Below, in pieces: positions 63,628 to 64,000 of a DNA stretch of 64,000 nt; the stretch's first letter is position 1, and every line of letters begins with the position of its first letter. The DNA comes from Bacteroides sp. UBA7333 (lineage in GTDB: Bacteria > Bacteroidota > Bacteroidia > Bacteroidales > Bacteroidaceae). The stretch covers positions 10,841 to 74,840 of the forward strand of contig DKPN01000027.1 in the NCBI GenBank assembly GCA_002471195.1. Direction: 5' to 3'. The notes beneath the pieces are model-generated. The model made no database searches, was not told the origin of the DNA, and was given only the letters and a program-made list of their open reading frames with translations. The position numbers were made by a program, and so were the translations under genes.

Positions 63628-64000
63628 ATGGATCCACTAAACTTTACTCACATTTTGACACAAGCAGTCGATGAGCTATCGGAAAGCAAATCATATCAAG
63701 GACTGTTTCATCAGCACAAAGATGGCGAACCATTGCCCTCAGCAAGAGTATTGTGCGAGATCATAGAGTTGGCACGTGCCATCATCTTCCCTGGCTACTT
63801 TGGAAACTCTACCATCAACAGCCGAACCATCACTTATCACATTGGCGTAAACACGGAGAAACTCTTTAACCTTTTGAGCGACCAAATCTTATCGGGTCTT
63901 TGCTTTGCAAGTGGCCCCGACTGCGATTGTTGTACCGATTCAAAACGCGAAGAGGCCGGAAGATTATCGGCTCAATTTATCAGCCGTATGCCCGAATTGC
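63628..64000 (+). CDS. Serine O-acetyltransferase, N-terminal part (runs off the window)
   Basis: Open from the ATG at 63628 to the window end, 124 codons, no stop. The N-terminal helical region (LPSARVLCEIIELARAIIFP, GNSTINSRTITYHIGVNTEK, LFNLLSDQILSGLCFASGPD) is that of the long Bacteroidales serine acetyltransferases, which make O-acetylserine for cysteine synthesis. The left-handed beta-helix catalytic part would lie beyond the window. Promoter box at 63587. Confidence 0.8.
   Translation, partial: MDPLNFTHILTQAVDELSESKSYQGLFHQHKDGEPLPSARVLCEIIELARAIIFPGYFGNSTINSRTITYHIGVNTEKLFNLLSDQILSGLCFASGPDCDCCTDSKREEAGRLSAQFISRMPEL

Noticed and set aside
1..64000. tRNA, rRNA, tmRNA, IS elements or prophage genes
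   Set aside because: No T-loop-like motifs in the gaps, no transposase or integrase in any frame, and no phage structural genes were recognised.

Overview
This window looks like chromosomal DNA of a gut- or sludge-type Bacteroidales bacterium, most like Bacteroidaceae. The evidence is a SusC/SusD pair, fimbrillin-family lipoproteins, an S46 dipeptidyl-peptidase, DUF3836/DUF4348/DUF2851/DUF3108 families, type IX secretion (T9SS) sorting tails, and many Bacteroidetes-type -7 promoter boxes (TAnnTTTGY) just upstream of genes. The DNA is AT-rich (by eye about 38-40% GC). I see no rRNA, tRNA, prophage, insertion sequence or CRISPR array. Species cannot be named from this alone.

Layout. 1-6.1 kb (minus strand): susD-like lipoprotein gene, a susC-like receptor gene broken by one in-frame amber codon, and a small FUSC-type membrane protein. 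6.1-10.1 kb: mnmA divergent from a large SNF2-family helicase. 10.5-16.1 kb: a type V fimbria-like locus (DUF3575/OmpA-like protein, DUF5119-like anchor lipoprotein, two fimbrillins, the last with a FISUMP-like C-terminus). 16.3-28.5 kb: cysS, a GH88 lipoprotein, a hotdog thioesterase, a DUF3108/Ig-like lipoprotein pair, a secreted M6 metalloprotease, a CBM9-like protein, a SemiSWEET transporter, a tRNA-dihydrouridine synthase and a DUF4348 protein. 28.6-35 kb: DUF2851 gene divergent from a dapB-lepB-lepB2-wbqC operon, then a small T9SS-tailed secreted protein. 35.1-37.1 kb (minus): SIMPL protein and M16 peptidase. 37.2-45.2 kb: one long plus-strand run (LOG-family hydrolase, SIS isomerase, PfkB kinase, ruvB, flippase, DUF389, S46 peptidase). 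45.2-52.1 kb: EamA transporter, lipoprotein phosphatase, DEAD-box RNA helicase, AlkD-like glycosylase, SpmA/B-type protein, ybeY. 52.4-62.4 kb: mnmG, apt, uvrC, dtd, MazG-like, deoC, a polyprenyl synthase (minus) and polA. 62.9 kb to the end: a DUF3836 protein and the start of a serine acetyltransferase.

Functional threads: tRNA and rRNA maturation (mnmA, mnmG, dus, dtd, cysS, ybeY, DEAD-box helicase), DNA repair (ruvB, uvrC, polA, AlkD), and a surface/secretion theme (SusCD, fimbriae, T9SS-tailed proteins, paired signal peptidases, S46 and M6 peptidases).

Most interesting non-gene structure: four intergenic arrays built on one plan, a CA-N6/7-TG dyad core repeated at exactly 22 or 23 bp, with flanking arms that differ from array to array. 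Other points are a near-perfect parS site between mnmG and apt with a degenerate second copy 9 kb away, a second signal peptidase I homologue lacking both catalytic residues beside an intact one, and the amber-interrupted SusC gene.
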